Assembly (NCBI GenBank): GCA_964479535.1
Contig: CAYZMM010000030.1
Coordinates: 1 to 64,000 of the forward strand
Reading direction: 5' to 3'
DNA from: S015-6 sp964479535
GTDB lineage: Bacteria > Desulfobacterota > DSWW01
Length of the DNA: 64,000 nt
The position numbers and the translations under genes are program-made. Of the stretch, positions 26,969-36,398 are shown one piece after another (positions within the stretch are counted from its first letter, which is position 1; each line of letters starts with the position of its first letter). Below the pieces are notes generated by a model. It worked only from the letters and a program-made list of their open reading frames with translations, searched no databases and was not told the DNA's origin.

Positions 26969-27052
26969 ATGGAAGAACGAATCGCAGTCGCCTTCGAACT
27001 CGATGCCTACAAGAGAGACGTCGAACCTCCCGCCCGATCGGGCAGTAAATAG
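26969..27052 (+). CDS. Tiny frame of unknown status (27 aa)
   Basis: An ATG with a GGGGAAG site gives MEERIAVAFELDAYKRDVEP and a stop after 27 codons. The start looks like a real protein (MEERIAVAFE), so it may be the surviving front of a deleted gene. The 300 bases after it (27053-27349) hold a second short frame from 27070 ending in TGA at about 27186 and a possible PAS-like piece (KVAFRQDYKLYTMSLVVPER). I cannot name a family for either. Confidence 0.3.
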   Translation: MEERIAVAFELDAYKRDVEPPARSGSK

Positions 27053-27282
27053 AAAGGGAGAAGACAGAGATGCAGAAGGGACGTAGAAGCGGTCGAAGCA
27101 GAGAGGGTTTCGGGTTCGGCCTTGCGGCGCCCCACCTGCGTCTGGAAGAATACTCGCGGGATGCGGCTCACAGTGCCTTTTTCTGAGAACTTGAGCAGGG
27201 CAAGGTCGCATTCCGTCAGGATTACAAGCTGTACACCATGTCCCTGGTCGTCCCGGAACGGAACGACGGAAAGACGATGAGC

Positions 27283-27303
27283 CCGCCAGAGGGCGGTTTT
27301 TCT
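27283..27303 (+). terminator. Rho-independent terminator
   Basis: CCGCC (27283-27287), loop AGAG, GGCGG (27292-27296) and a run of five T (27297-27301). It separates the remnants above from the efflux operon that starts at 27350. Confidence 0.5.
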
Positions 27304-27349
27304 GGGAATCGCCGGTGTGACCCGAGACAATCTGATTCGGGACCAATCC

Positions 27350-28771
27350 ATGAAATGCGTGATAATTGCAATCGCGTCCAGTCTTTTGCTGGCCGCTCAA
27401 GGCCGGGCCGCACCTCTTCACGGATTCTCGGAGGTGAATAGAGAGGAGTCCAAGTCTACCCACTCTTCTCCCGTAGAGAGAAGAGCCTTGACCCTTTCGC
27501 AGTGTGTAGATCGTGCCCTCGAACACAACCCCGATCTGGCCGGCATCGACATGGAAAGGGCTATTCAGGGGTTGGAGAAGCCTCTGGCGCGTTCGGCCTT
27601 CTTGCCCACCTTGGACCTGGAGTCCGCTTACACCCGGTTTCAAGAAAAACTGCGGACAGTCCCCGCTCATCGGATTCTCGAACCGGGCGTATATGATGAA
27701 GATGCATTGGTCTCTGATCTCGTCCTCCGACTGCCCCTGTACCAGGGGGGAAAGCGGATGGCCGCCTATCGAATCGCACGGTTGGCGGAAAAGGAGGCAG
27801 TGGAACAGTTCGCAGCCACCCGGCAGGACCTGGTGCTGAATGTGGCGTCCCTGTTTTACAAGACGCTCCAGTTGTCTGAGGTGATTCGAGCTACGGAGGC
27901 GTCAAGAAAGGCCGTGGAGATCCAGAGCGAGACAACCCAGGTTCAGGTGAAAGTCGGACGCGCCGCCCCATTGGATGCCATGAAGGTGGATGTCCGTCTG
28001 GCAAGTTTGAGCCAGCAAGGTTCCAGCCTTTCGGCAGACCGAAAGGTATTGCTGTTTCAGTTGGCAAGGGTCATGGGCGAGGATCTATCCTACGAGGAAA
28101 CCTTCGAACCCAAAGGGACGTTGCAGATTAAGCCAGGAGCGCTGCCGGATTTCCGGGAGAGTGTTGCAACCGCCCTTGAGATGCGTCCTGAAATGAAGTT
28201 CGCACAATTCAATTTGGATCAGGAACGAAACAGACTTGATCAGGCGAGAGCGGATTTTTGGCCCGAGGTTGCAGGGTTCGGCCGTTATGGCATGCGAAGC
28301 GGCATCCCATATGAGCAAGGCACGCCGGAATCGGAAAATGATCATGAAACTACCTGGTCGGCCGGCATTCAGGTCAACATCCCTTTGTTTCGGGGTGGGG
28401 CCACGCGGACCCGACTGGCCCAGGCAAGACTGAGGGTCAATCAGGCGGAGGAAAGACTGCGGGATACGAAGTTGCGGATCAACGAGGAACTCCGGAAGGC
28501 TCTTGTCGGCTTGGAAGACAGCCTCAATCGCTTGACGGTAACGGATAAGGCCGTGGCGCTCGCAACAGAGACCTTGCGTATCGAGCAGGCCAGGTACGAT
28601 CAGGGGAAAAGTACCATCAATGACGTGCTCGATGCTCAAGCCGCCATGCTGGGATCCGACGTGGAACACTCCCAGGCGGTGGTGGACTATCTGCTCGCGA
28701 ATTTGGAGTGGCATCGGGCCATAGGAACCGATCTGGCGGCCTGGCTGTCTGGAGGGGGGCTCAATGATTGA
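27350..28771 (+). CDS. TolC-family outer-membrane efflux channel
   Basis: 473 residues from ATG 27350 (MKCVIIAIASSLLLAAQGRA is a Sec signal peptide). It has the two-fold TolC repeat: ALTLSQCVDRALEHNPDLAG, SAFLPTLDLESAYTRFQ, then in the second half ARADFWPEVAGFGRYGMRSG and IQVNIPLFRGGATRTRLAQA, and the C-terminal QARYDQGKSTINDVLDAQAA. Complete. It is the first gene of a three-gene tripartite pump; the MFP start lies inside its end. Confidence 0.9.
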   Translation: MKCVIIAIASSLLLAAQGRAAPLHGFSEVNREESKSTHSSPVERRALTLSQCVDRALEHNPDLAGIDMERAIQGLEKPLARSAFLPTLDLESAYTRFQEKLRTVPAHRILEPGVYDEDALVSDLVLRLPLYQGGKRMAAYRIARLAEKEAVEQFAATRQDLVLNVASLFYKTLQLSEVIRATEASRKAVEIQSETTQVQVKVGRAAPLDAMKVDVRLASLSQQGSSLSADRKVLLFQLARVMGEDLSYEETFEPKGTLQIKPGALPDFRESVATALEMRPEMKFAQFNLDQERNRLDQARADFWPEVAGFGRYGMRSGIPYEQGTPESENDHETTWSAGIQVNIPLFRGGATRTRLAQARLRVNQAEERLRDTKLRINEELRKALVGLEDSLNRLTVTDKAVALATETLRIEQARYDQGKSTINDVLDAQAAMLGSDVEHSQAVVDYLLANLEWHRAIGTDLAAWLSGGGLND

Positions 28772-29999
28772 TGAAGAGGGTCTTCCTCAGGCCAAAGGCA
28801 CAACCCGGAAAAGGCGAATCGCCTTTCTAATGTTGGCCTGCCTTTCCACGGTGATCCTTCTTCTGGCGGTAGCTGTTCACAGAGGAAAGGAACACCTGAA
28901 ATCCGCCCCGAATTGGAGGCCTAGACCCGTTCCTGTGGTCACGGATTCCGTAAGTCGCATTTCCTTGAGGCAGACATTGAGTTATCTGGCACGGTTGGAA
29001 TCTGTTGCCGTAACGGAAATTTCCCCTGAACTGAACGCCCGCGTCATGGAGCTTTACGCCGACGACGGGGATAAGGTCGAGGTAGGCGCCCTTCTGGCCA
29101 AGCTCGACGACAGGGATCTCCGCCTTCAAGTGGATAATTTGAAAGCCAAAATGGAGGCGCAGAGGGCGCGTATCCAGGCCAACCGAGCCGCCCTGGAATC
29201 GGCTCAAAGCACGGTTTCGTTTCTCAAACGCGAAACAGCCCGCGATCAGGAACTCTTTGACCAGAAAGGAATCAGCGCTTCGGCCCTGGATGGGACGATT
29301 GATCAATTGGACAGCGCCATCGGCAAGGCGCGCGCCCTGGAAGAAGAATCTCAGACCCTTACACGGGAACTGGAGGGCCTCTCCGCACAGTTGGAAGAAG
29401 CGCGTGTCCGTCTGAGCTACACCGAAGTACGCTCTCCCGTGAGGGGGAGGATCGGGCGCCGTTATGTGGAGGTGGGGGATATGGTTGGTCCGGCCACCCC
29501 TCTTTTCAGTTTTCTTGATCTCTCAGCCTACCGTCTCGCCTTTGGTTTGGTTCAGGAGGACCTGCAACGGGTCCGGCCGGGGCAAAAGGTACTGATTCAG
29601 TGGCCTATCGAGCCCGCCGGGGATAATCGCGATGGCGTGTTGGCCCGAATTTTCCCCTCCCTGGAAGCGGGGAAGACCGTTCGCGCCGAGGTGGACCTCT
29701 CCTGTCGCTGTCCTGAGGCCCTGAAGATCGGCACATTCGTCCCCATCCAGGTGGTGCTCCGTGAGGAGACAGGCCTTACCGTGCCGAGGCGGGCGATCGT
29801 GCCCCTTCCGGAACGGAGACAGGGGGTGTACGTGGTCCGATCGAATGAACTTGTGCTTGTTCAGGTCGAAACGGATTTCTTCAACGAGAAAAGGGCGCTG
29901 GTCAGGGGAGACCTGCAGGAAGGCGAGCCCGTCGTGGTCGGCGAATACCTGCAGTGGATTCGGCATCATCAGGGGCAGCCGGTGGAGGTTCAACAATGA
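28764..29999 (+). CDS. RND membrane-fusion (periplasmic adaptor) protein
   Basis: 411 residues. N-terminal membrane anchor (FLMLACLSTVILLLAVAV), lipoyl halves (AVTEISPELNARVMELYADD and YTEVRSPVRGRIGRRYVEVG) flanking a coiled-coil hairpin of about 100 residues, then beta-barrel and membrane-proximal domains. It links the inner-membrane RND pump to TolC. The gene overlaps both neighbours (8 bases with tolC, ATGA with the pump). Confidence 0.9.
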   Translation: MIDEEGLPQAKGTTRKRRIAFLMLACLSTVILLLAVAVHRGKEHLKSAPNWRPRPVPVVTDSVSRISLRQTLSYLARLESVAVTEISPELNARVMELYADDGDKVEVGALLAKLDDRDLRLQVDNLKAKMEAQRARIQANRAALESAQSTVSFLKRETARDQELFDQKGISASALDGTIDQLDSAIGKARALEEESQTLTRELEGLSAQLEEARVRLSYTEVRSPVRGRIGRRYVEVGDMVGPATPLFSFLDLSAYRLAFGLVQEDLQRVRPGQKVLIQWPIEPAGDNRDGVLARIFPSLEAGKTVRAEVDLSCRCPEALKIGTFVPIQVVLREETGLTVPRRAIVPLPERRQGVYVVRSNELVLVQVETDFFNEKRALVRGDLQEGEPVVVGEYLQWIRHHQGQPVEVQQ

Positions 30000-32900
30000 G
30001 CCCGCACCGCTTTGCCCTGCAGAATCCCTGGACCATACTGGTGGGGGCACTGATTGTCACGGTTCTGGGATTGCGGTCCTTCTTCATGTTGCCGACAGAG
30101 TATTTCCCGGATACCAGTCGGCCCCGGGTGGCGGTCGTCACTGTAGAGCCCGGTGCCGCAGCGGCGGATGTGGGTCGTCTCATTACCGAGGTGATCGAAA
30201 AGGAGGTATCGGGCATTGCAGGCCTGAGGAAGCTTTCGTCAGCAACCCGGGATGAGGTCTCTGCGGTAACCGCCGAATTCGTTTATGAAAAGGCCATCGG
30301 CGAGGCAGTGGTGGATGTGCAAAACGCCATCTCGCGAATTCGGGCCGATCTTCCGGAAGACATCCTCGAACCTCGCATCTACAGAATCACGGACGCCACA
30401 CGACCCGTGCTTACGCTCGCCTTAAGGCCCAAGCCCGATTCACACCTGTCCCTTGCAGAGATCCGCCTTCTTGCGGAAAACGACATCAAGGATTTTCTGC
30501 TCAAGCTTCCGGACGTTGCCGATGTGGAGGTCTTCGGGGCCAATCGCTTGCAGGTCAACGTCTGGCTTGACAGGGACCGTTTGAAGGCCGCCGGGCTTAC
30601 ACCCGGAGAAGTGGCTGCGGCCGTCAAGACCCAGAACATCACTACCCCGGCAGGCCTGATGGAAGGTCCGCAGGGCGAGGCCCTGGTCAAGACATCCGGT
30701 GAGTTCCAGGATCTCTACGATCTGGAGAACCTGGTTCTGAAGCACAGCCAGGCCGCGTATTTCCTCTTAAAAGACGTTGCGCGGGTGGAACTCGGAACCG
30801 AAGATGCCAGGAGCCTCTATCATGGTAACGGTCAGAGGGCGATTGCCGTCAATGTGCTTCGGGCCGACGGGGGAAACACCCTGGCCGCCATTCAAGCCGT
30901 GAAGAAGGCCCTTCCGGAAATGACTGCCCGGTGGCCGAATATTCGATTTGATACGAGTAACGACCAGGAACCCCTCATAGACCGCAACACTTCCGGCATG
31001 CGAAAGTCCCTTTACATGGCCATCGGCTTGACCGTGCTGATCATTTTTCTCTTTCTGTCCGATGTCAGAAAATCCTTTATTGCCCTGGTGAGCATTCCGC
31101 TCTCTTTTCTCTTCGGCCTCGCGGCGCTGGGTTACACCGGCTATACCATGAATGTGGTCACGCTTTCCGGGCTGATAATCGCTACGGGCATGGTGGTGGA
31201 TGCCACGGTCGTGGTGGTGGAAAACATACATCGGCACCAGAAAGGCTGCGCTGGAGATGTGCGAAAATGTGTCGATGACGCGGTCAGTGAAATCCTGCGG
31301 TCGATCACGGCGGGATTGCTCACAACGGTCGTCATGCTGATCCCGATTATGTTCGCCGGCGGGTACGTGGAAAAGGTCCTGCGGCAGTTCACGCTGACGC
31401 TGTGTCTTGCTCTCGTGGGATCGCTGCTTGTGGCCGTGTTCGTGGTGCCGCTTCTGAGCTTCAGGATCATCCGTTTTTCGGAAAGCGGCAAGAACCGGCT
31501 TGAACGCAGTGTGCGTTTTGTGGGGCGGCTCGTGGACCGTCTCGGAGAGGGGTATGTGTGGTTGCTGCGTATTACTCTTCGCCGCCGCTTGATCACCGTG
31601 CTCATCGTGCTTGGCTGCTTCGTCCTGACGATCAGGCTTCTGATGCCCATTATCGGCCGGGAACTCATGCCCCCAATGGATACGGGTATCTCCAATATCG
31701 TCTTCCAAATCCCGCCATCCCAGGGCATCGGTGAGATGGAACAGGCATTGAATGAGGTAGAGGCCGTTCTGAAGGATGACCCCAATGTTGTCATGATTTC
31801 TTCGGTGGTGGGTTCAGAGCCGGGACAGGTTTCCTTCGGAGCCGGCGGCCAGACGGCTCAGACGGCATTCTTAACAGTTAATCTCACGACCAGAGATCAA
31901 CGGGATCTTTCTATCTGGGAGATCAACGACAAATGGCGAAAGGAAATATCGCTGTTACCCGGTGTTCGTTCCCTGCAGGTATATGAGTACGGCGCGAGCC
32001 CCATGGCCACGTCAAGAGCACCCATTGACTTGGTGCTGATGGGAAGGGATCCTCAGGTGTTGTGGCGCTTGGGAAAAGAAGTCTTCCGTCGGGTGGAAGG
32101 CCTTTCCGGTCTGGTGGATTTTGTCCCGGGGTGGTGGCTTGACAAGCAGGAGGTGGACATCCGTGTGGATCCCAGGACGGCCCGTTTATATGGTGCCACG
32201 CCTTCAACCGTGGCTGAACAGCTGCGACTCGCGGTGGACGGGGCGCCGGTAACGGGTCTTCGATTGAAAGGGTTCTTGGATGTGCCTATTCGGGTCGCCT
32301 ACGACGACAAATGGGTGGCCAGCCGTGAGCGGCTGGAGGAACTGGATATCTTTACGACAACCGGCCCGGTCCCGCTGCGGACCTTAGCCCATATTGAAGA
32401 TCTCTTGAGCCAGACGGTCATCACAAGGGAAGACCTCGAAAACACCCTGGACCTCACGGGCTACAACCGAACCCGGCGGATTTCCCAGGTGTTGGAGGGG
32501 CTGGGAAAAAGGATGGACGGACTCGTCTTTCCCGGCGGCTATCACATGAAGATGAGCGGGACCGCCGCTGATATGGCTGACAGCATGCCGCGAGTCATGA
32601 AGGCTGTCATGCTGGGTTTGTTGCTGCTCCTGGTGCTTCTAACAGGGACATTTCAATCTTTTCTCCTTCCTCTTCCGGTCTTGATCGCCATACCGCTTGC
32701 CATCATGGGGTCCCTGTGGGGGCTTCTCTTCTTGGGAAAACCCATGTGCATGCCGGCCATGATGGGGATCGTGCTGCTGGCGGGTATCGTGATCAACAAT
32801 TCCATCTTCCTGATCGACTTTATCAAACAGGCACGCCAGGACGGAATGGGCCGCGACGATGCGCTTGAGCAGGCCGTGCGACTGCGGTTGCGGCCGGTGC

Positions 32901-33148
32901 TTATGACCACGGTCTCCACCTTTGTGGGGATGATTCCCATCATCTTGGAGACGGCGGTGGGGCTGGAAAGAATGTCGCCGTTAGGGACTGCCGCGGCCTT
33001 CGGCCTGCTGGCGGGAACTGTTATGACTCTCATCATTACACCGGTCACCTACAGCCTTTTGGATGATGCCGGAGTATCCTTCAGTAGGCTTTGGAAAGGA
33101 AGGAGTAGAAAACATGCGGCAGTGCAAGAACACAGTTTCCAGAAATAG
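29996..33148 (+). CDS. RND (AcrB/HAE-1-like) efflux pump
   Basis: 1,050 residues from ATG 29996. Twelve helices and two periplasmic halves: TVLGLRSFFMLPTEYFPD after TM1, GMVVDATVVVVENIHRH in TM4 (the acidic proton-relay position), GLLTTVVMLIPIMFAGGYVE, GRELMPPMDTG at the start of the second half, and VLLAGIVINNSIFLIDFI near TM10-11. Proton-driven export of an unknown organic or metal compound. It resembles the damaged pump at 4012 and the pump at 41501 but is intact. The downstream arsF-like gene overlaps it by 35 bases, so pump and metalloid genes are likely co-transcribed. Confidence 0.92.
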   Translation: MSPHRFALQNPWTILVGALIVTVLGLRSFFMLPTEYFPDTSRPRVAVVTVEPGAAAADVGRLITEVIEKEVSGIAGLRKLSSATRDEVSAVTAEFVYEKAIGEAVVDVQNAISRIRADLPEDILEPRIYRITDATRPVLTLALRPKPDSHLSLAEIRLLAENDIKDFLLKLPDVADVEVFGANRLQVNVWLDRDRLKAAGLTPGEVAAAVKTQNITTPAGLMEGPQGEALVKTSGEFQDLYDLENLVLKHSQAAYFLLKDVARVELGTEDARSLYHGNGQRAIAVNVLRADGGNTLAAIQAVKKALPEMTARWPNIRFDTSNDQEPLIDRNTSGMRKSLYMAIGLTVLIIFLFLSDVRKSFIALVSIPLSFLFGLAALGYTGYTMNVVTLSGLIIATGMVVDATVVVVENIHRHQKGCAGDVRKCVDDAVSEILRSITAGLLTTVVMLIPIMFAGGYVEKVLRQFTLTLCLALVGSLLVAVFVVPLLSFRIIRFSESGKNRLERSVRFVGRLVDRLGEGYVWLLRITLRRRLITVLIVLGCFVLTIRLLMPIIGRELMPPMDTGISNIVFQIPPSQGIGEMEQALNEVEAVLKDDPNVVMISSVVGSEPGQVSFGAGGQTAQTAFLTVNLTTRDQRDLSIWEINDKWRKEISLLPGVRSLQVYEYGASPMATSRAPIDLVLMGRDPQVLWRLGKEVFRRVEGLSGLVDFVPGWWLDKQEVDIRVDPRTARLYGATPSTVAEQLRLAVDGAPVTGLRLKGFLDVPIRVAYDDKWVASRERLEELDIFTTTGPVPLRTLAHIEDLLSQTVITREDLENTLDLTGYNRTRRISQVLEGLGKRMDGLVFPGGYHMKMSGTAADMADSMPRVMKAVMLGLLLLLVLLTGTFQSFLLPLPVLIAIPLAIMGSLWGLLFLGKPMCMPAMMGIVLLAGIVINNSIFLIDFIKQARQDGMGRDDALEQAVRLRLRPVLMTTVSTFVGMIPIILETAVGLERMSPLGTAAAFGLLAGTVMTLIITPVTYSLLDDAGVSFSRLWKGRSRKHAAVQEHSFQK

Positions 33149-33638
33149 GAATGCCGGACCATTGAGCATCCTCTTTGCCTTTATCGCCTGTGCCCTCCTC
33201 TTGTTCTCCGGGGGAGGCTGCCAGAAAGAGGTGGAGTCGGCGGCAACCGCCAGCGCTCCGCAAAAGGAAGACGTCGGCGCCGATCCAGTGGCAGGTGCCG
33301 CCGCAAAGTTGGTGGTCACCTATTTCCACACGACCGTCCGGTGCCCCACCTGCACCCTGCTTGAAGAGTATTCGAGAGAGACGGTTGAGAGGATATTTGC
33401 CAAAGAGATGCAGGAAGGAAAGATCGTTTTTCGGCACGTGAATGTCCAGCAGCCGGGGAACAAGCACTTCATCCAGGACTACAAACTGTTCAGCAAGTCT
33501 CTCGTCGTCTCGGAGGTCCGGGGGGGGGAGGAGGTACGCTGGAAGAACCTGCCGGACATCTGGCGGCTCGTACGCGACAGGGATCGGTACGAGCAGTACG
33601 TCGCCGGCGAAATCGAAGAGTACTTGGAGGATCTCTGA
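33114..33638 (+). CDS. ArsF-like lipoprotein with CxxC (nitroreductase subunit ArsF family)
   Basis: 174 residues from ATG 33114. Lipoprotein signal ending LLLFSGGGC, then a low-complexity linker and a thioredoxin-like domain with YFHTTVRCPTCTLLEEYSRE (CPTC) and FRHVNVQQPGNKHFIQDYKL, SKSLVV. The family name comes from arsEFG of Shewanella, where ArsE and ArsF reduce nitrophenylarsonates and ArsG exports the product. A general role as periplasmic thiol-disulfide protein is equally possible. The ArsG-like gene follows after 2 bases. Confidence 0.78.
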   Translation: MRQCKNTVSRNRNAGPLSILFAFIACALLLFSGGGCQKEVESAATASAPQKEDVGADPVAGAAAKLVVTYFHTTVRCPTCTLLEEYSRETVERIFAKEMQEGKIVFRHVNVQQPGNKHFIQDYKLFSKSLVVSEVRGGEEVRWKNLPDIWRLVRDRDRYEQYVAGEIEEYLEDL

Positions 33639-33640
33639 AG

Positions 33641-34339
33641 ATGTCTTTCCTGCTTGCCTTGGCCTCGGCCCTCTGGCTCGGCATCCTGACCTCGATAAGC
33701 CCCTGCCCGCTGGCCTCCAACGTGGCGGCGGTCTCCTACCTCGGAAGGGACGTGGACCGACCCCGCCGGGTACTTCTCTCGGGAGCACTCTACAGCCTGG
33801 GGAGGGTGATCACCTACGTGGCCCTGGGCGTGCTGATTACGACCTCTCTTTTGAACATTCCGGAAGTTTCTTTCTTCCTTCAGAACCGCATGAACCAGGT
33901 TCTGGGGCCTGTACTGATTCTGGCCGGAATGATCCTCGTGGGCTGGATCCGTCCCGGCTTTTCGGGATTTGTCTCCTCGGAGGGAACGGTCTCGCGCCTG
34001 AAGGCCCTGGGAGGCTTGGGCGCACTGCTGCTGGGCCTGCTCTTTGCGCTTTCGTTCTGCCCCGTCTCTGCCGGGCTCTTCTTCGGCAGCCTGATCCCGC
34101 TCGCGCTCCAGCAGAGCGCCCCCGTCTCGCTGCCCCTGGCCTACGGCCTGGGCACCGGCCTGCCGGTGCTTGCCTTCGCCCTAGGGGTTGCATTCGGGCT
34201 GAAGGGCCTGAGCCGAATCTTTCAACAGGCCTCGCGGCTCTCTTCCGGCCTGGCTAGGCTGACGGGTTGGGTGTTCCTTGTGGTGGGGATCTACTACCTC
34301 GTTTCGTATGTGTGCATCCCCTTGTTGGGCAGGGCGTGA
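33641..34339 (+). CDS. ArsG-like membrane transporter (DsbD/CcdA-type)
   Basis: 232 residues with six helices and the paired half-repeat of DsbD/CcdA proteins: LGILTSISPCPLASNVAAVS and, in the second half, LFALSFCPVSAGLFFGSLI, each with one Cys-Pro. It is annotated in related genomes as the aromatic aminobenzylarsenical efflux permease ArsG family. Two conserved membrane cysteines equally fit transfer of reducing power to the neighbouring periplasmic CxxC lipoprotein. The tight pairing with the ArsF-like gene supports either reading. Confidence 0.8.
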   Translation: MSFLLALASALWLGILTSISPCPLASNVAAVSYLGRDVDRPRRVLLSGALYSLGRVITYVALGVLITTSLLNIPEVSFFLQNRMNQVLGPVLILAGMILVGWIRPGFSGFVSSEGTVSRLKALGGLGALLLGLLFALSFCPVSAGLFFGSLIPLALQQSAPVSLPLAYGLGTGLPVLAFALGVAFGLKGLSRIFQQASRLSSGLARLTGWVFLVVGIYYLVSYVCIPLLGRA

Positions 34340-34527
34340 TAGCCTGTCCAATAGAGAGGAAGATCGAAACAGCCATCCAGCGGCAAAGGAGTTTCAAAAA
34401 GTGCTCGATGGTATGCTAAAACGACAGCCGAACATTCAACTCACTCAGAAACACGGTTGAGAGACGTATGAGCGGCGATCCTGTCCGGTTACTTTCGTAG
34501 TTCCTAATAAGTGCGAAAGGGGAAGAG

Positions 34528-35664
34528 ATGACAGATTCAACTATCAAGAATTTGAGCTTCTTAGACAGGTTTCTAACCCTGTGGATCTTTTTGGCTATGG
34601 CCGTGGGGGTCCTCGGCGGATACTTGTATCCGGGTGTACGGGATTTCATCAATATTTTCCAGGTGGGAACCACCAATATTCCCATCGCCATCGGCCTGAT
34701 TCTGATGATGTATCCGCCTCTTGCCAAGGTGCGCTACGAAAAGCTGGGCTTTGTTTTCCGGGACGTCAAAATCCTGGGACTGTCGCTGGTGCAGAACTGG
34801 ATCATCGGCCCCATCCTCATGTTCCTGTTGGCTATCGCGTTTCTTTCCGGCCATCACGAATACATGGTGGGCTTGATCCTGATCGGCCTGGCGCGCTGCA
34901 TCGCCATGGTCCTGGTCTGGAACGACCTGGCCAAGGGCGACGCCGAATACTGCGCGGGGCTCGTGGCCTTCAACTCCATCTTCCAGGTCCTGTTTTTTTC
35001 GGTTTACGCCTGGTTTTTCATCACCGTCTTGCCGGGCTGGTTCGGCATCGAAGGCGCGGTCGTCAACATCACCATCGGGCAGATTGCGGAAAGCGTCTTC
35101 ATCTACCTGGGCATTCCCTTCATCGCAGGCTTGATCACCCGCTTCATCGGCCTGAAGACCAAGGGGGAAAAATGGTACAGCGAACGTTTCATACCCAGAA
35201 TCAGCCCGCTCACGCTGATCGCCTTGCTGTTCACCATCGTGGTGATGTTCTCCCTGAAAGGCGAATACATTGTCAAACTGCCCCTGGATGTGGTGCGCAT
35301 CGCCATTCCCTTGTGCATCTATTTCCTGGTCATGTTCCTGATCAGCTTTTACATGTCCAAAAAGTTAGGGGCGACCTATGAACAGACCACCACGTTGTCC
35401 TTTACCGCTGCCTCCAACAACTTCGAACTGGCCATTGCAGTGGGCGTGGCCGTATTCGGGATCAACTCCGGGGAAGCGTTTGCCGCGGTCATCGGCCCGC
35501 TGGTGGAGGTGCCGGTGCTCATCGCCCTGGTCAACGTGGCCCTGTGGTTCAAGCGCAGGTATTTTCCCTTTGCGCTCAATACCCCCACCGGGGTCTGCCA
35601 TGTGACCTGCAAACCTGACGTGGTAAACCGGCCACCGGGCGGTGATGAGCCGAAAAGCATCTGA
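34528..35664 (+). CDS. acr3: Acr3 arsenite efflux permease
   Basis: 378 residues, ten helices of the BART superfamily. FLDRFLTLWIFLAMAVGVLG at the N-terminus, GLARCIAMVLVWNDLAKGD with the essential Cys in TM4, and LSFTAASNNFELAIAVGVAV followed by VIGPLVEVPVLIALVNVALW in TM9-TM10 define Acr3. It exports As(OH)3 using the proton gradient. A GGGGAAGAG site precedes the ATG. It sits in the metalloid island after ArsF/ArsG-like genes; no arsenate reductase (ArsC) gene is visible in the window. Confidence 0.94.
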   Translation: MTDSTIKNLSFLDRFLTLWIFLAMAVGVLGGYLYPGVRDFINIFQVGTTNIPIAIGLILMMYPPLAKVRYEKLGFVFRDVKILGLSLVQNWIIGPILMFLLAIAFLSGHHEYMVGLILIGLARCIAMVLVWNDLAKGDAEYCAGLVAFNSIFQVLFFSVYAWFFITVLPGWFGIEGAVVNITIGQIAESVFIYLGIPFIAGLITRFIGLKTKGEKWYSERFIPRISPLTLIALLFTIVVMFSLKGEYIVKLPLDVVRIAIPLCIYFLVMFLISFYMSKKLGATYEQTTTLSFTAASNNFELAIAVGVAVFGINSGEAFAAVIGPLVEVPVLIALVNVALWFKRRYFPFALNTPTGVCHVTCKPDVVNRPPGGDEPKSI

Positions 35665-35754
35665 CCGCCCAGGATTCGTGACAAGGTGCATCTGGGTCTC
35701 CCCGGGCGGATCGGAAACTTGCTGGAGATATGGTCGAAACCAAAGGAGAGAGTT

Positions 35755-36061
35755 ATGCGAACCCCCTGCCCTGACGATCCTCTGGATCGCGATCCCGCTC
35801 TTTATCCAAACCACTCTTATCTTTGGGCTCGGGTACACGCTGGCCAGAATCCTCCGACTCAGATACGAGGATGCCGCGCCGGCGGCCATGATCGGTGCCT
35901 CGAACCACTTCGAGGTGGCAATCGCCACGGCTACGATGCTCTTCGGCCTCTCCTCCGGGGCTGCGCTTGCCACGGTCGTCGGGGTGCTCATCGAGGTTCC
36001 GGTGATGCTCATGCTGGTGAAAATCTGCCTTCGTACACAAAACTGGTTTGCCCGCGCATAA
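35755..36061 (+). pseudogene. C-terminal fragment of a second Acr3 permease
   Basis: After an AGGAG site and an ATG at 35755 the useful sequence continues in another frame: LTILWIAIPLFIQTTLIFGL, then AMIGASNHFEVAIATATMLF and VGVLIEVPVMLMLVKICL, which are TM8-TM10 of Acr3. The first two thirds of the protein are missing. It is diverged from the acr3 immediately upstream, so it is a separate old copy, not a recent duplicate. Confidence 0.7.
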
Positions 36062-36135
36062 TCTGGGGCGTGGCATAGGATATACATGAAAAAAGGGGAA
36101 CTTCGGAGGACACAACTCTTCGGAAGGGATGCGAA

Positions 36136-36369
36136 ATGAAGATCGATGTGATCGGCCCCGGATGCCCTTTCTGCCGGAGGCTTTACAAAAGGGTGAAGGA
36201 AGTCGTCGAGGAAAAAGGAACCCCGGCCGAAGTCGAACACATTACGGACCTTCGCACGGCGCTCAGGTATTTTCCCAGGACCCCGGTTCTGCTCGTGGAC
36301 GGTCAAATCGTGCACCGGGGGAAAAGGCTGCCCACGAAGGAGCGGGTCGCGGAACTGCTCGGCATGTGA
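36136..36369 (+). CDS. Small thioredoxin-like CxxC protein (ArsE/glutaredoxin-like)
   Basis: 77 residues: MKIDVIGPGCPFCRRLYKRV with CPFC at residues 10-13, then FPRTPVLLVDGQIVHRGK with the cis-Pro and ERVAELLGM. A paralogue of the 24672 protein with a more glutaredoxin-like active site. It follows the Acr3 fragment after 74 bases and has its own GGAAGG site. It may give electrons to an arsenate or organoarsenical reductase. Confidence 0.82.
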   Translation: MKIDVIGPGCPFCRRLYKRVKEVVEEKGTPAEVEHITDLRTALRYFPRTPVLLVDGQIVHRGKRLPTKERVAELLGM

Positions 36370-36398
36370 CTCGGAGAGGGGATCTCCATCGCCGGATC

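Noticed and set aside
27070..27310. TGA at about 27184-27186 as a second selenocysteine codon
   Set aside because: No Cys or redox motif near the TGA, no SECIS-like hairpin directly after it, and no thioredoxin-like context.
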